Shown: positions 8,930-17,847, counted from the first letter of the stretch. The stretch: DNA of 64,000 nt from Bradyrhizobium rifense (GCF_008123425.1 NZ_VSSS01000067.1:186001-250000), one strand, 5' to 3'. Notes: generated from the letters alone by a model not told the origin. Numbers and translations are program-made.

Positions 8930-9685
8930 CTAATCCTCGACCCCGTACCGGTGCAGATCGTTGCCGTAGGTGTCGAGCCACTTCTTGGCGCGCTCCATTG
9001 ACGGACAGATCTTGCCGCAGACGCGCCAGAAGCGGGCCGAGTGGTTCATCTCGACAAGATGGGCGACTTCATGCGCGGCGAGGTAGTCGAGCACGTAGGG
9101 CGGCGCGAGGATCAGGCGCCAGGAGAACGACAGCGAGCCGGCCGAGGTGCAGGAGCCCCAGCGGCTGGACTGATCGCGGATCGAGAGCCGCTTCACCTTG
9201 ACGCCGAGCTCGACGGCGTGGGTCTGCGCCGAACGCTGCAGATCGTGGCGCGCCTCGCGCTTGAGGAAGTCGCTGACGCGCCGATCGACATGCTCGAGGC
9301 CGCCGGCGGCGCAGAGAATGCGTTCACCGCTGTCGCGAATTTCGGTCCACACCGTGCCGCGCGTGCCGGCGCGATGCACGATGCGATGGGGAACGCCGCG
9401 GAGCGGTATCACTGTGCCAGGCTGGAACGGTGCAGCTTTCGGCAAACGACCAAGACGCGCCGCGATCCACGCACCGTGACGCTGCGCGAAGTCTTTTGCT
9501 TCAGCGAGCGTGCCGCGCGGCGGGATCGTGAGGATTGCTTCGCGGTCGCTCGGATGAATTCTGAGCGTGTAACGGCGCGCTCGACGGTGCCTGCGCAGCC
9601 GAATCGCAAAGAATTGCGATCCATGGCTGATGACGAGGGTCTTTGGTTCGTGGGGCCGACGATAGAGGAGCGCGCGAGTGGCCAT
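8930..9685 (-). CDS. M48-like zinc metallopeptidase (YgjP/DUF45 type)
   Basis: A 251-residue protein whose C-terminal half holds the zincin signature HEVAHLVEMNH (His near residues 205 and 209). It is preceded by the family motif QSSRWGSCTSAGSLSFSWRL and followed by RFWRVCGKICP. This is the YgjP/WLM-like group of soluble putative metallopeptidases with unknown substrate. The ATG at 9685 is taken as start because the reading frame further upstream (28 codons) begins in low-quality sequence; no strong ribosome binding site is visible. It is convergent with the penicillin-binding protein gene. Confidence 0.85.
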   Translation of the reverse strand: MATRALLYRRPHEPKTLVISHGSQFFAIRLRRHRRARRYTLRIHPSDREAILTIPPRGTLAEAKDFAQRHGAWIAARLGRLPKAAPFQPGTVIPLRGVPHRIVHRAGTRGTVWTEIRDSGERILCAAGGLEHVDRRVSDFLKREARHDLQRSAQTHAVELGVKVKRLSIRDQSSRWGSCTSAGSLSFSWRLILAPPYVLDYLAAHEVAHLVEMNHSARFWRVCGKICPSMERAKKWLDTYGNDLHRYGVED

Positions 9686-9986
9686 GTCTGTCAGTCCGGG
9701 GAGCAAGAGTTCGCCCGGATTCTGCCATAACCGCCGCCAGGGAAAGCGCTCGGCGCAAAAACAAATCATTTGCCCAATATACAGGGGTCTGGCGTCCGGG
9801 AGACCCTACAGACTGGGGTTGGAACCCGCTTTTTTCGCCCCCGCTGGACGCATGCGACACCCCCAAGAGGTGAGGGATGACTCACTCCTATAAGACTACC
9901 TAAATACCTCGAATCTGGCAGGACTCAGGCTCTCCCGGAGCCTCCGGCAGGGCGTGATTTTTCGACGGGAAAGCCGAAAACGGCGC
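9686..9986. other. Gene-free stretch between metallopeptidase and PHB depolymerase
   Basis: About 300 bases without a convincing protein gene. It contains two small hairpins on the plus strand (GGGTCT/AGACCC at 9785-9806, GGGT/ACCC at 9816-9827) followed by six T at 9830-9835, which could end a short plus-strand RNA. Toward 9930 AGGCTC/GAGCCT forms a stem that would sit downstream of the depolymerase stop on the minus strand. None of these is strong enough to name. Confidence 0.4.
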
Positions 9987-11315
9987 TTATTCAGCCGCAA
10001 GCGCCTGCAACGAGCTCGGAGTCGCAGCCGAGACCATGAAATCATGGATGCGCGGCACGATTTCCGACTTGAAGCGCGAGCCGTTGAACACGCCGTAATG
10101 TCCAACGCCCTTCTGGACGTAATGAACGCGGCGATGATCGGGGATTGCACTACATAATGTATGCGTTGCTTCGGTCTGACCGAGACCTGAGATGTCGTCG
10201 TTCTCGCCTTCGACCGTCATCAACGCAACGCGCGTCACCTTGGAAGGATCGACGCGAGTTCCACGATGCATCATCTCGCCCTTTGGCAGCGAATGCTTCA
10301 CGAACACGGTGTCGACCGTCTGCAGATAATACTCGGCCGACAGGTCCATCACCGCGAGATATTCGTCATAGAAGTCGCGATGCTTGTCGACGAGGTCGCC
10401 GTCACCCTTCACCAGATTGGCGAACAGGCGCTTGTGAGCGTCCATGTGGCGGTCGAGGTTCATGCTGATGAACCCGTTGAGCTGCAGGAAACCCGGATAA
10501 ACGTCGCGCATCATGCCCGGATGCGGGAACGGCACCTTGGTGATGACGGTGTTGCGGAACCAGTCGATGCCGCGCTCCTGCGCAAGCTGGTTCACCCCGG
10601 TCGGATTGCGACGGGTGTCGATCGGGCCGCCCATCAGCGTCATCGAGGTCGGCACGAAGGGATCGCGGCCCGCTTCCATGATCGAGACGGCGGCGACGAC
10701 GGGCACGGAGGGCTGGCACACCGCCAGCACATGGGTGTTGCCGCCCAGCACATGCAGCATCTCGATGACGTAATCGATGTAATCGTCGAGATCGAAGCGG
10801 CCTTCGCTCAAGGGCACCATGCGGGCATCGGCCCAATCGGTGATGTAGACCTCATGCGCCGGCAGGAAGGCCTCGACCGTGCCGCGCAGCAGCGTCGCGT
10901 AATGCCCGGACATCGGCGCCACGATCAGCACGCGCGGCTGCGGGCTGCGCAGCGGACGGGCGAACTTGCGATCGAAGTAGAGCAGCTTGCAGAACGGCTT
11001 TTCCCAGACGGAGCGGACCTCGACGGGGACGCGGATGCCGTTGACCTCGGTGTCGTTGAGACCCCATTCCGGCTTGCCGTAACGGCGCGTGGTGCGCTCG
11101 AACAATTCGCAGGCCGCGGCGACAGACTTGCCAACCTCGGTGCGCGCCCAGGGATTCAGCGGGTTCTGAAACAGCAGCTTGGTCGCATCGGTGACGGCGC
11201 GGGCCGGATTGAGAGAGGCCTGCGCCATCTCGTACATCCAGTACATCGGCGTCGTCAGGACCGGACTGCCTTCATTCGCCTGGAGCGGTACGCCGCCAAA
11301 CTCACCAATCGGCAT
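9987..11315 (-). CDS. phaZ: Intracellular polyhydroxybutyrate depolymerase
   Basis: A 442-residue cytoplasmic depolymerase that releases hydroxybutyrate from native PHB granules. Recognisable are the N-terminal MYWMYEMAQASLNPARA, the nucleophile region VLAVCQPSVPVVAAVS with its catalytic Cys near residue 200, TLMGGPIDTRRNPT, and the C-terminal VEGENDDISGLGQTEATHTLC and KGVGHYGVFNGSRF with the acid and histidine. There is no signal peptide, as expected for the intracellular class. Start at 11315 is the ATG preceded by GAGGAA eight bases upstream; a TTG two codons earlier is less likely. It is a single-gene unit with its own promoter region. Confidence 0.93.
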   Translation of the reverse strand: MPIGEFGGVPLQANEGSPVLTTPMYWMYEMAQASLNPARAVTDATKLLFQNPLNPWARTEVGKSVAAACELFERTTRRYGKPEWGLNDTEVNGIRVPVEVRSVWEKPFCKLLYFDRKFARPLRSPQPRVLIVAPMSGHYATLLRGTVEAFLPAHEVYITDWADARMVPLSEGRFDLDDYIDYVIEMLHVLGGNTHVLAVCQPSVPVVAAVSIMEAGRDPFVPTSMTLMGGPIDTRRNPTGVNQLAQERGIDWFRNTVITKVPFPHPGMMRDVYPGFLQLNGFISMNLDRHMDAHKRLFANLVKGDGDLVDKHRDFYDEYLAVMDLSAEYYLQTVDTVFVKHSLPKGEMMHRGTRVDPSKVTRVALMTVEGENDDISGLGQTEATHTLCSAIPDHRRVHYVQKGVGHYGVFNGSRFKSEIVPRIHDFMVSAATPSSLQALAAE

Positions 11316-11341
11316 GATCAAATTCCTCTTCGCATCGCAGC

Positions 11342-11370
11342 ATACTGCCGAATGCGTAATATTGCGTCAA
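11342..11370 (-). promoter_or_regulatory. Possible sigma-70-type promoter of phaZ
   Basis: On the minus strand TTGACG (11365-11370) is followed after 17 bases by CAGTAT (11342-11347), about 27 bases before the start codon. The -35 box is good, the -10 box weak. Just upstream lie the palindromes TGCATGC and GTACATGTAC (11382-11391), possible operator sites. This is inferred from sequence only. Confidence 0.3.
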
Positions 11371-11436
11371 TGCATGCTTCCGTACATGTACGTATCCGAA
11401 GGGGTTAAACCAGCCGAAATCCACGGGAAAGTGACG

Positions 11437-12255
11437 TTATTCGCCGCCCGCGAGCAGCGAGCCGTGCTTTCGGGCGCTGCGCAAAAGGGCAAGGAATGCC
11501 CAAAAAGAAGCAGCAAGAAGCACCGCATTGATGGCTAACGCGTCCAGCATCAGATCGGTTCTGAAGGTTTGCTCGATCAGCAGCGCCCGCATCCCCTCGA
11601 ACACGTAGGTCGGCGGCAAAGACCAGGCGACATATTGCAGCCAGCCGGGCAGCACGCTGACGGGATAGTAGATGCAGGCGAGCGGCATGATCGCGAACAT
11701 CAACGTCCAGACGATGCTCTCGGCGCCGAGCCCGTTCCGCAACACCAGGCCCGAGACGAAGATGCCGACCGACCAGCTGGTGAAGATCAGATTGCAGAAG
11801 AAGGCGATCAGCGGCAGGCCGAGGCTGTAGACATTGAAGTGAAAGAACGCGATCGCGAGCAGCGTCATCGGGATCACGCCGATCGCCAGCCGGATCAGGC
11901 TCATCGCCATCAGCGAGAGCAGAAACTCGATCGGCTTCAGCGGGCTCATCATGAGGTTGCCGAGATTGCGCGCCCACATTTCCTCCAGGAAGGAGATGGA
12001 GAAGCCGAGCTGGCCGCGGAACAGGATGTCCCAAAGAATGACAGCGCCGATCAGCGTGCCGCCGGCGCGCGCAAAGAAATTGGCGTTCTGCGCGATGTAG
12101 AGCTGAAGAAAGCCCCAGGTGATGATCTGCAGTGCCGGCCAGTACAGCAGCTCGAGCAGCCGCGGCCAGGACGACATCAGGAGATACCAGTAGCGCAGGA
12201 TCATCGCGCCGATACGCTGGACGGAGATGCCGCGGTGGAGGGAAAGCTCGCTCAT
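11437..12255 (-). CDS. ABC-2 type exporter permease
   Basis: A 272-residue membrane protein with about six hydrophobic segments (for example LLELLYWPALQIITWGFLQL, AIGVIPMTLLAIAFFHFNVY, LMFAIMPLACIYYPVSVL) and the family block LPPTYVFEGMRALL. It is the membrane half of a two-gene ABC exporter of the NodJ/DrrB kind. The ATG at 12255 overlaps the stop codon of the ATPase gene (ATGA), so the two are translationally coupled. Substrate unknown. Confidence 0.85.
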   Translation of the reverse strand: MSELSLHRGISVQRIGAMILRYWYLLMSSWPRLLELLYWPALQIITWGFLQLYIAQNANFFARAGGTLIGAVILWDILFRGQLGFSISFLEEMWARNLGNLMMSPLKPIEFLLSLMAMSLIRLAIGVIPMTLLAIAFFHFNVYSLGLPLIAFFCNLIFTSWSVGIFVSGLVLRNGLGAESIVWTLMFAIMPLACIYYPVSVLPGWLQYVAWSLPPTYVFEGMRALLIEQTFRTDLMLDALAINAVLLAASFWAFLALLRSARKHGSLLAGGE

Positions 12256-13058
12256 CGCGCCGCGTCCTCTCTGGCTCCATTGGTCCGCCCGCGCGCGACG
12301 TCCAGAAATACCTCCTCCAGCGTGGTGCGGTTGTAGCGGGCCATGATGGCGTCGGGCGTGTCGTCGTCCTCGACGCGGCCGCGCTTCATGATGATGACGC
12401 GGTCGCACAGCCGCTCCACCTCGAGCATGTTGTGTGACGCCAGCAGGATGGTGGCGTTGTTGTCCTTGCGATAGCGCTCCAGATGCGCCCGCACCCAGTC
12501 GGCCGTATCAGGGTCGAGCGAGGCGGTCGGCTCATCCAGCAGCAACAGCTCGGGCTCGTTGATCAGCGCCTTCGCCAGCGCGACGCGGGTCTTCTGCCCG
12601 GCGGATAGCTTTCCGTTGGCGCGGTCGATGAAGTCGTTGAGATCGAGATCCTCGGCCAGTTTTGCGATGCGGTCGGCGAGATTTTTGACTGCGTAGAGCT
12701 TGCCGAAAATGGTGAGGTTCTGTCGCACCGTGAGCCGCATCGGCATGTCGACATAGGGGCTTTCGAAGTTCATCCGCCCGAGCACGGCCGCGCTCTCCTC
12801 GGGCATCCGATGCCCGAGCACCTGCACACGGCCGGAGGTCGGCAGCACCAGGCCCATGATCATCGCGATGGTGGTGGTCTTGCCGGCGCCGTTGCCGCCG
12901 AGCAGCCCGGTGATGCTGCCGCGGGGAAGCGTAAAGGAGATGCCGTCAACCGCACGGGTCTGCTTGTAGAGCTTGACGAGGCGATCGACCTCGATGGCCG
13001 CGGACAAAGTGCTGTCCGCGACAGTCGGCCGACTTGAAGCCTTGGAGTTCTCAGTCAT
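12252..13058 (-). CDS. ABC exporter ATPase subunit
   Basis: A 268-residue ATP-binding subunit. Walker A GGNGAGKTTT, signature LSAGQKTRVALAKAL, Walker B LLLLDEPTASLDPD and the switch histidine in LLASHNMLEVERL are all intact. An N-terminal 20-residue polar tail precedes the ABC fold. The start at 13058 is chosen because upstream codons run into the 15-bp repeat array and the divergent kinase promoter. It is coupled to the permease by a 4-base overlap and shares an intergenic control region with regS, suggesting possible redox control, which is inference. Confidence 0.88.
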   Translation of the reverse strand: MTENSKASSRPTVADSTLSAAIEVDRLVKLYKQTRAVDGISFTLPRGSITGLLGGNGAGKTTTIAMIMGLVLPTSGRVQVLGHRMPEESAAVLGRMNFESPYVDMPMRLTVRQNLTIFGKLYAVKNLADRIAKLAEDLDLNDFIDRANGKLSAGQKTRVALAKALINEPELLLLDEPTASLDPDTADWVRAHLERYRKDNNATILLASHNMLEVERLCDRVIIMKRGRVEDDDTPDAIMARYNRTTLEEVFLDVARGRTNGAREDAAR

Positions 13059-13095
13059 GCTAAGGGCGTTCTTCCGCCATTGCGCGGTGGAGTGC

Positions 13096-13155
13096 AAGAC
13101 TTGTAACGCCAAGGCTTGTGGGTCCAGGGCTTGTAGGTCCAAGGCTTGTAACTCG
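13096..13155. repeat. Four tandem 15-bp repeats in a divergent promoter
   Basis: Four back-to-back units of exactly 15 bases (13096, 13111, 13126, 13141) follow the pattern AAGGCTTGTAGGTCC with one to four changes each. They lie between the ABC exporter and the sensor kinase genes, which diverge here. The unit length being a multiple of three keeps both frames open through the array, but neither gene needs to include it. It could be a multi-site operator or simply a slippage-prone repeat. Confidence 0.8.
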
Positions 13156-13215
13156 TTGGAATCAGTGGGCCAGCGTGTTTGTGATCCGACACGCGCACCG
13201 CTAGATTGGCCTGTC

Positions 13216-14526
13216 ATGACCGAGACCGCCGCCTCCGACTTCCGCCCGTCGCAACGACACATCCGCCTGGACACCATCCTGCGGCTGCGCTGGCTCGCCG
13301 TGCTGGGCCAGCTCGCCGCGATCTTCATCGTGGCGCAGGGGCTGGAGTTCGATGTCGCCATTGTCCCCTGTGTCAGCATCATCGGCCTGTCGGCGGCGCT
13401 CAACCTGGCTCTGCAAACCGTGGCCAACCCGATGCAGCGGCTGGAGCCGCTTCACGCGGCCGGGCTGCTGGCGCTGAACATCGTGGAACTGGCGGGGCTG
13501 TTGTTCTTCACCGGCGGATTGCAGAACCCGTTCTCGTTCCTGTTTCTCGCACCTGTCCTGATTTCTGCCACCGCGCTGCCGGCCCGGCTGACTTTCGCTA
13601 TCGGTGTACTGGCCGTGGCGTGTGCCTCGGTCCTGTTCTTCTTTCATTTCCCGCTGCCATGGGACTCCGAAGATCCCGTGGTGCTGCCGCCGATCTATCT
13701 GCTCGGCGTCTGGCTTTCGATCGTGCTGGCGATCGGCGTCACCAGCCTCTACTCGTTCCAGGTGACCGAGGAGGCACGCAAGCTTGCCGACGCGTTGGCC
13801 GCGACCGAGCTGGTGCTGACGCGCGAGCAGCATCTGACCCAGCTCGACGGCCTGGCCGCGGCCGCCGCGCACGAGCTCGGCACGCCGCTTGCCACCATCT
13901 TCCTGATCTCGCGCGAGCTGGAAAAAACCGTGACGGATCCGGTCTTCGCGGCGGATCTGAAGACGCTGCGCGAGCAGACGCAACGCTGCCGCGACATCTT
14001 GAGCAAGATCACCCAGCTCTCCTCCACCGGCGCGCCGTTCGACCGCATGAAGCTGTCGGAGCTGATCGAAGAAGTGGTGGCACCGCACCGCGATTTCGGC
14101 GTCGACATCAAGGTGCGGATCGCGATCGCCGCCGCGGCCGAGCCGGTCGGATCGCGCAATCCGGCAGTCCTCTATGGCGTCGGCAACATCATCGAGAACG
14201 CTGTCGATTTCGCCAACTCGACGGTCGAGGTCAACGCGTGGTGGAACAATGAGACCATCGAGATCGTGATCTCCGACGACGGCCCGGGCATTCCGCCCGA
14301 TCTCATGAAACGGATCGGCGAGCCTTACCTGTCGCGGCGGCGCACCCAGGATGCCGGCGGCGGCCTCGGACTCGGCGTGTTCATCGCCCGCACGCTGCTC
14401 GAACGCACCGGCGCCAAGGTCTCGTTTACCAATCGGACCTTTCCGGAACACGGTGCAGTGGTACAGATCGCGTGGCCGAAGGAGCGTTTTGAGACTATCG
14501 AGAGCCTAGAAGAAACAATAGGATAG
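13216..14526 (+). CDS. regS: Redox-responsive sensor histidine kinase, RegB/RegS/ActS type
   Basis: 436 residues. The N-terminal half has six membrane segments and the quinone-site motif GGLQNPF near residues 100-106. The kinase half has the H-box AAAAHELGTPLATI (His219), the redox-sensing cysteine context QRCRDIL (Cys258), the N-box IIENAVDFA, and the G-boxes SDDGPGIP and GGGLGLGVFIA. These are the hallmarks of the RegB family, which senses the ubiquinone pool and controls its response regulator. The partner follows 102 bases downstream. In Bradyrhizobium this pair (RegSR) activates nifA and other redox genes. The symbol regS is used by analogy. Confidence 0.92.
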   Translation: MTETAASDFRPSQRHIRLDTILRLRWLAVLGQLAAIFIVAQGLEFDVAIVPCVSIIGLSAALNLALQTVANPMQRLEPLHAAGLLALNIVELAGLLFFTGGLQNPFSFLFLAPVLISATALPARLTFAIGVLAVACASVLFFFHFPLPWDSEDPVVLPPIYLLGVWLSIVLAIGVTSLYSFQVTEEARKLADALAATELVLTREQHLTQLDGLAAAAAHELGTPLATIFLISRELEKTVTDPVFAADLKTLREQTQRCRDILSKITQLSSTGAPFDRMKLSELIEEVVAPHRDFGVDIKVRIAIAAAAEPVGSRNPAVLYGVGNIIENAVDFANSTVEVNAWWNNETIEIVISDDGPGIPPDLMKRIGEPYLSRRRTQDAGGGLGLGVFIARTLLERTGAKVSFTNRTFPEHGAVVQIAWPKERFETIESLEETIG

Positions 14527-14628
14527 GGCGCGACCTTGCGTCGCACATGAGGCCCGATCGACTATTGGCGGCCTTGGCACCGCCTGATTGCGACGCCATA
14601 TGTAGATGTGCAGAGAGAGGACAAAACC

Positions 14629-15183
14629 TTGAACGCCATCGTTGAACTGAACGAACAGACCGACCGCTCGCTTCTCATCGTGGAGGACGACAAGCCGTTC
14701 CTGGAGCGCCTGTCGCGCGCCATGGAGACACGCGGCTTTGCGGTGACGTCGTGTGACACGGTCTCCGATGGTCTCGCGCAGATCGGCAAGTCCGCGCCGG
14801 CCTTCGCCGTGGTCGATCTTCGCCTCGGCGATGGCAACGGTCTCGACGTCGTCTCCGCGCTGAAGAAGAAGCGCCCCGAAGCCCGCGCCATCGTGCTGAC
14901 CGGCTATGGCAACATCGCCACCGCCGTCACCGCCGTGAAGATGGGCGCGATCGATTATCTCTCGAAGCCCGCGGATGCCGACGACGTCGTCGCCGCGCTG
15001 CTCTCGACCAGCACGGACAAATCCGAGCTGCCGGCGAACCCGATGTCGGCCGACCGCGTGCGCTGGGAACACATCCAGCGCATCTACGAGATGTGCAACC
15101 GCAACGTCTCGGAAACGGCGCGGCGGCTGAACATGCACCGCCGTACGCTGCAGCGGATTCTGGCCAAGCGCGCGCCAAGGTAA
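14629..15183 (+). CDS. regR: Response regulator of the RegA/RegR/ActR family
   Basis: 184 residues from a TTG start. A receiver domain carries LLIVEDDKPF, the phosphoacceptor in AVVDLRLGDGNG (Asp63) and KPADADDV; a short linker leads to a Fis-type helix-turn-helix (NRNVSETARRLNMHRRTLQRIL). The TTG at 14629 is preceded by AGAGAGGA at 14611-14618, and a GTG seven codons upstream overlaps this ribosome binding site, so TTG is preferred. It forms the output of the RegS-type kinase and is strongly conserved in alphaproteobacteria. A palindromic repeat follows. Confidence 0.93.
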   Translation: MNAIVELNEQTDRSLLIVEDDKPFLERLSRAMETRGFAVTSCDTVSDGLAQIGKSAPAFAVVDLRLGDGNGLDVVSALKKKRPEARAIVLTGYGNIATAVTAVKMGAIDYLSKPADADDVVAALLSTSTDKSELPANPMSADRVRWEHIQRIYEMCNRNVSETARRLNMHRRTLQRILAKRAPR

Positions 15184-15204
15184 TTCCGGCAATCACAACT
15201 CTCT

Positions 15205-15336
15205 CCGTCACCCTGAGGTGCTCGCCTCTTCGGCGAGCCTCGAAGGGCGACGGCCCGGCTGCATCGGGGCCGTGCATCCTTCGAGGCTCCACTTGCGATG
15301 CGAACGCATCGCAAGCCTCGCACCTCAGGATGACGG
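15205..15336. repeat. Long intergenic palindrome, CCTGAGGTG/CACCTCAGG family
   Basis: Arms CCGTCACCCTGAGGTG (15205-15220) and CACCTCAGGATGACGG (15321-15336) face each other, with inner CTCGCC..GGCGAG and CCTCGAAGG..CCTTCGAGG pairs. It fills the space between the convergent regR and mmcB genes. Same family as 5749-5874 and 31750-31883. Confidence 0.78.
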
Positions 15337-15356
15337 GTCGCTAGTTCCGCCTGCCG

Positions 15357-15845
15357 CTACTCCCAAAAATCCGCGTGCCCTTGCGGATCGACCAGCCGGT
15401 TGATCCGCAACGCCGCCGCCATGCCAAACCGCACCGTCATCTGCTTGCGCGTGGCGGCCGCGATCTTGTGCTCCGGCGCCTCGCAATGCATGTGCGCGCC
15501 ATAGGCGTCCGCGATGATCAGGCCGGTGCCTTCGGGGAAAATCTCGCACGGCAGATCCTGCGTGAATGCAAAGAACAGCCGGTCGCAATGGGCGCGGTAT
15601 TCGTGCCATTTCTGATCAGCGCGCAGATCCTCCACCGACGATTTGATCTCGACGATCCAGATCTCGCCACGCTCGTTCAGCGCGACAAGATCGGCGCGCC
15701 GGCCCGACGGCAGCGGCAATTCGCTGATGCAGGAAAAGCCGAGCGAGCGTAAGAGCCGCGCCGTGCCGCGCGCGATCGCGAGCGCCGTCTCGGATTGACG
15801 ACGGTCCGGCGGCGGAACAAGGGCGATGCGGGCGGGATTTTCCAT
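15357..15845 (-). CDS. mmcB: DNA repair putative endonuclease MmcB
   Basis: 162 residues with a PD-(D/E)XK-type nuclease core: RRADLVALNERGEIWIVEIKSS, in which the D and the E-x-K are the likely metal ligands. The flanking SLGFSCISELPLPSGRR and DQKWHEYRAHCDRLFFAF also match MmcB as I recall it. In Caulobacter the MmcB family is linked to damage repair and mutagenesis under LexA control; no LexA box was identified here. It ends beside the palindrome and is divergent from the GH13 gene. Confidence 0.85.
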   Translation of the reverse strand: MENPARIALVPPPDRRQSETALAIARGTARLLRSLGFSCISELPLPSGRRADLVALNERGEIWIVEIKSSVEDLRADQKWHEYRAHCDRLFFAFTQDLPCEIFPEGTGLIIADAYGAHMHCEAPEHKIAAATRKQMTVRFGMAAALRINRLVDPQGHADFWE

Positions 15846-15973
15846 GGGGGGAGATTAGCCGATTCCTCCGCGCCCGTCATTCCGGGGCGCGCGACGCGGG
15901 AACCTCCCCTCCCCCTCGCACTTATCACGCAGCCGCCGACGGTCGCGGGCGGACCGGATAGGGCTGTCCCGAT

Positions 15974-17671
15974 ATGATCGACGATCTCTGGTACAAGAAC
16001 GCCATCATCTATTGCCTCTCCGTCGGCACCTATATGGACGCCAACGGCGACGGCATCGGCGACTTCAAGGGGCTGTTGCGGCGGCTCGATTACCTGCACG
16101 GTCTCGGCATCACCACGATCTGGCTGATGCCGTTCCAGACCTCACCGGGCCGCGATGACGGTTACGACGTCGCCGACTATTACAGCGTCGATTCCCGCTA
16201 CGGCACGCTCGGCGATTTCGTCGAATTCGCCCATGGCTGCAAGCAGCGCGGCATCCGGATCATCATCGACCTCGTGGTCAACCACACCTCCGACCAGCAT
16301 CACTGGTTCAAGGAGGCGCGGCGCGACAAGAACTCGCCCTATCGCGACTGGTACGTCTGGTCGGACAAGAAGCCGGCCAATGCCAACAAGGGCATGGTGT
16401 TTCCCGGCGTGCAGAAGTCGACCTGGACCCGCGACAAGGAGGCCGGCGCGTATTATTTCCACCGCTTCTATGATTTCCAGCCCGATCTCAACACCTCGAA
16501 TCCGCATGTGCAGGCGGAGATCCTGAAGATCATGGGCTTCTGGATCCAGCTCGGCGTCTCCGGTTTCCGCATGGACGCCGTGCCCTTCATCATCGCGACC
16601 AAGGGCGCGAAGGTGAAAAAGCCGGTCGAACAATACGACATGCTGCGCACCTTCCGGGAATTCCTGCAGTGGCGCGAGGGCGACGCCATCATCCTGGCTG
16701 AAGCAAATGTGCTGCCGGAAACGGACATGGAATATTTCGGCGACGATGCCGACCGCATGCACATGATGTTCAATTTTCACGTCAACCAGCACCTCTTCTA
16801 TGCGCTCGCTTCCGGCGACTCGCGGCCGCTGGCCAAGGCGCTGAAAGCAACAAAACCGCGGCCGGCCTCGGCGCAATGGGGCCTGTTCCTGCGCAATCAT
16901 GACGAACTCGATCTGGGACGGCTGACCAAGGCGCAGCGCGACACCGTGTTCGGAGCGTTCGGCCCCGACAAGGACATGCAGCTCTACGATCGCGGCATTC
17001 GTCGCCGGCTTGCGCCGATGCTGGGTGGCGACCGCAGGCGGCTCGAGCTCGCCTACAGCCTGATGTGCACGCTGCCGGGAACGCCCGTGATCCGCTACGG
17101 CGACGAGATCGCGATGGGCGATGATCTCTCGCTGCCGGAGCGCAATTGCGCGCGCACGCCGATGCAATGGTCGACCGAGCCGCAGGGCGGTTTTACCAAA
17201 AGCGACAAGCCGGCGAACCCCGTCATCGACAAAGGGCCTTACGGCTACCAGCACGTCAACGTCGCCAAACAGCGGCGCGATCCCAACTCGATGCTGAACT
17301 GGACCGAGCGCATCGTCCGCATGCGCAAGGAAGTGCCCGAGATCGGCTGGGGCGATTTCGCCATCATCGCAACGCGCGATCCCGCCGTGTTCATCCTGCG
17401 TTATGATTGGCGCAACAATTCGGTGCTGTTCGTGCATAACCTCGATGAGAAGCCGCGCGAGACGGCGTTCTCGGTGGGGCTGCCCGGCGATGCCGGCGAG
17501 CACCTGATCAACCTGCTCGCGGAGGACCACAGCCACGCCGACAAGCGCGGCCAGCATCGCATCGTGCTGGAGCCGTATGGGTATCGCTGGTACCGGGTTG
17601 GCGGGCTGGATTATCTGCTGAAGCGCAGTGATATCGACGAAAATGCAGCAGGCAACAAGCATCCGGGGTGA
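15974..17671 (+). CDS. GH13 alpha-amylase-family protein, trehalose-synthase-like
   Basis: 565 residues, a complete GH13 (beta/alpha)8 barrel plus C-terminal beta domain. The catalytic residues are all present: nucleophile in GFRMDAVPF (Asp201), acid/base in IILAEANVL (Glu243), transition-state Asp in FLRNHDELDL (Asp310). IIIDLVVNHTSDQHHWF and the end of the barrel (GTPVIRYGDEIAMGDDL, CARTPMQWS) resemble TreS, which interconverts maltose and trehalose. There is no fused maltokinase. Its convergent neighbour is a second GH13 enzyme, so the region likely handles alpha-glucosides. Family firm, exact substrate inferred. Confidence 0.85.
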   Translation: MIDDLWYKNAIIYCLSVGTYMDANGDGIGDFKGLLRRLDYLHGLGITTIWLMPFQTSPGRDDGYDVADYYSVDSRYGTLGDFVEFAHGCKQRGIRIIIDLVVNHTSDQHHWFKEARRDKNSPYRDWYVWSDKKPANANKGMVFPGVQKSTWTRDKEAGAYYFHRFYDFQPDLNTSNPHVQAEILKIMGFWIQLGVSGFRMDAVPFIIATKGAKVKKPVEQYDMLRTFREFLQWREGDAIILAEANVLPETDMEYFGDDADRMHMMFNFHVNQHLFYALASGDSRPLAKALKATKPRPASAQWGLFLRNHDELDLGRLTKAQRDTVFGAFGPDKDMQLYDRGIRRRLAPMLGGDRRRLELAYSLMCTLPGTPVIRYGDEIAMGDDLSLPERNCARTPMQWSTEPQGGFTKSDKPANPVIDKGPYGYQHVNVAKQRRDPNSMLNWTERIVRMRKEVPEIGWGDFAIIATRDPAVFILRYDWRNNSVLFVHNLDEKPRETAFSVGLPGDAGEHLINLLAEDHSHADKRGQHRIVLEPYGYRWYRVGGLDYLLKRSDIDENAAGNKHPG

Positions 17672-17709
17672 TGTCGAGATGCCGTAGTTTGCTCCGTTGT
17701 TTCCACGGT

Positions 17710-17796
17710 CGTCATTGCGAGCGCAGCGAAGCAATCCAGAATCTTTCCGCGGCGGCAGTCTGGATTGCTTCGCTGCAAGGGCTCCTCGCAATGACG
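17710..17796. repeat. Long intergenic palindrome, CGTCATTGCGAG family
   Basis: Inner arms of 17 bp are perfectly complementary (17724-17740 and 17759-17775) and outer arms CGTCATTGCGAG (17710-17721) and CTCGCAATGACG (17785-17796) are too. It lies in the 176-base gap between two convergent GH13 genes and could act as a bidirectional terminator. The sequence type is widespread in Bradyrhizobiaceae intergenic DNA, from memory. Confidence 0.85.
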
Positions 17797-17847
17797 AGGA
17801 GAGAGCGCCGTTCATCCGCTCCACCGTTGCCCCGGTGAAATCGACCG

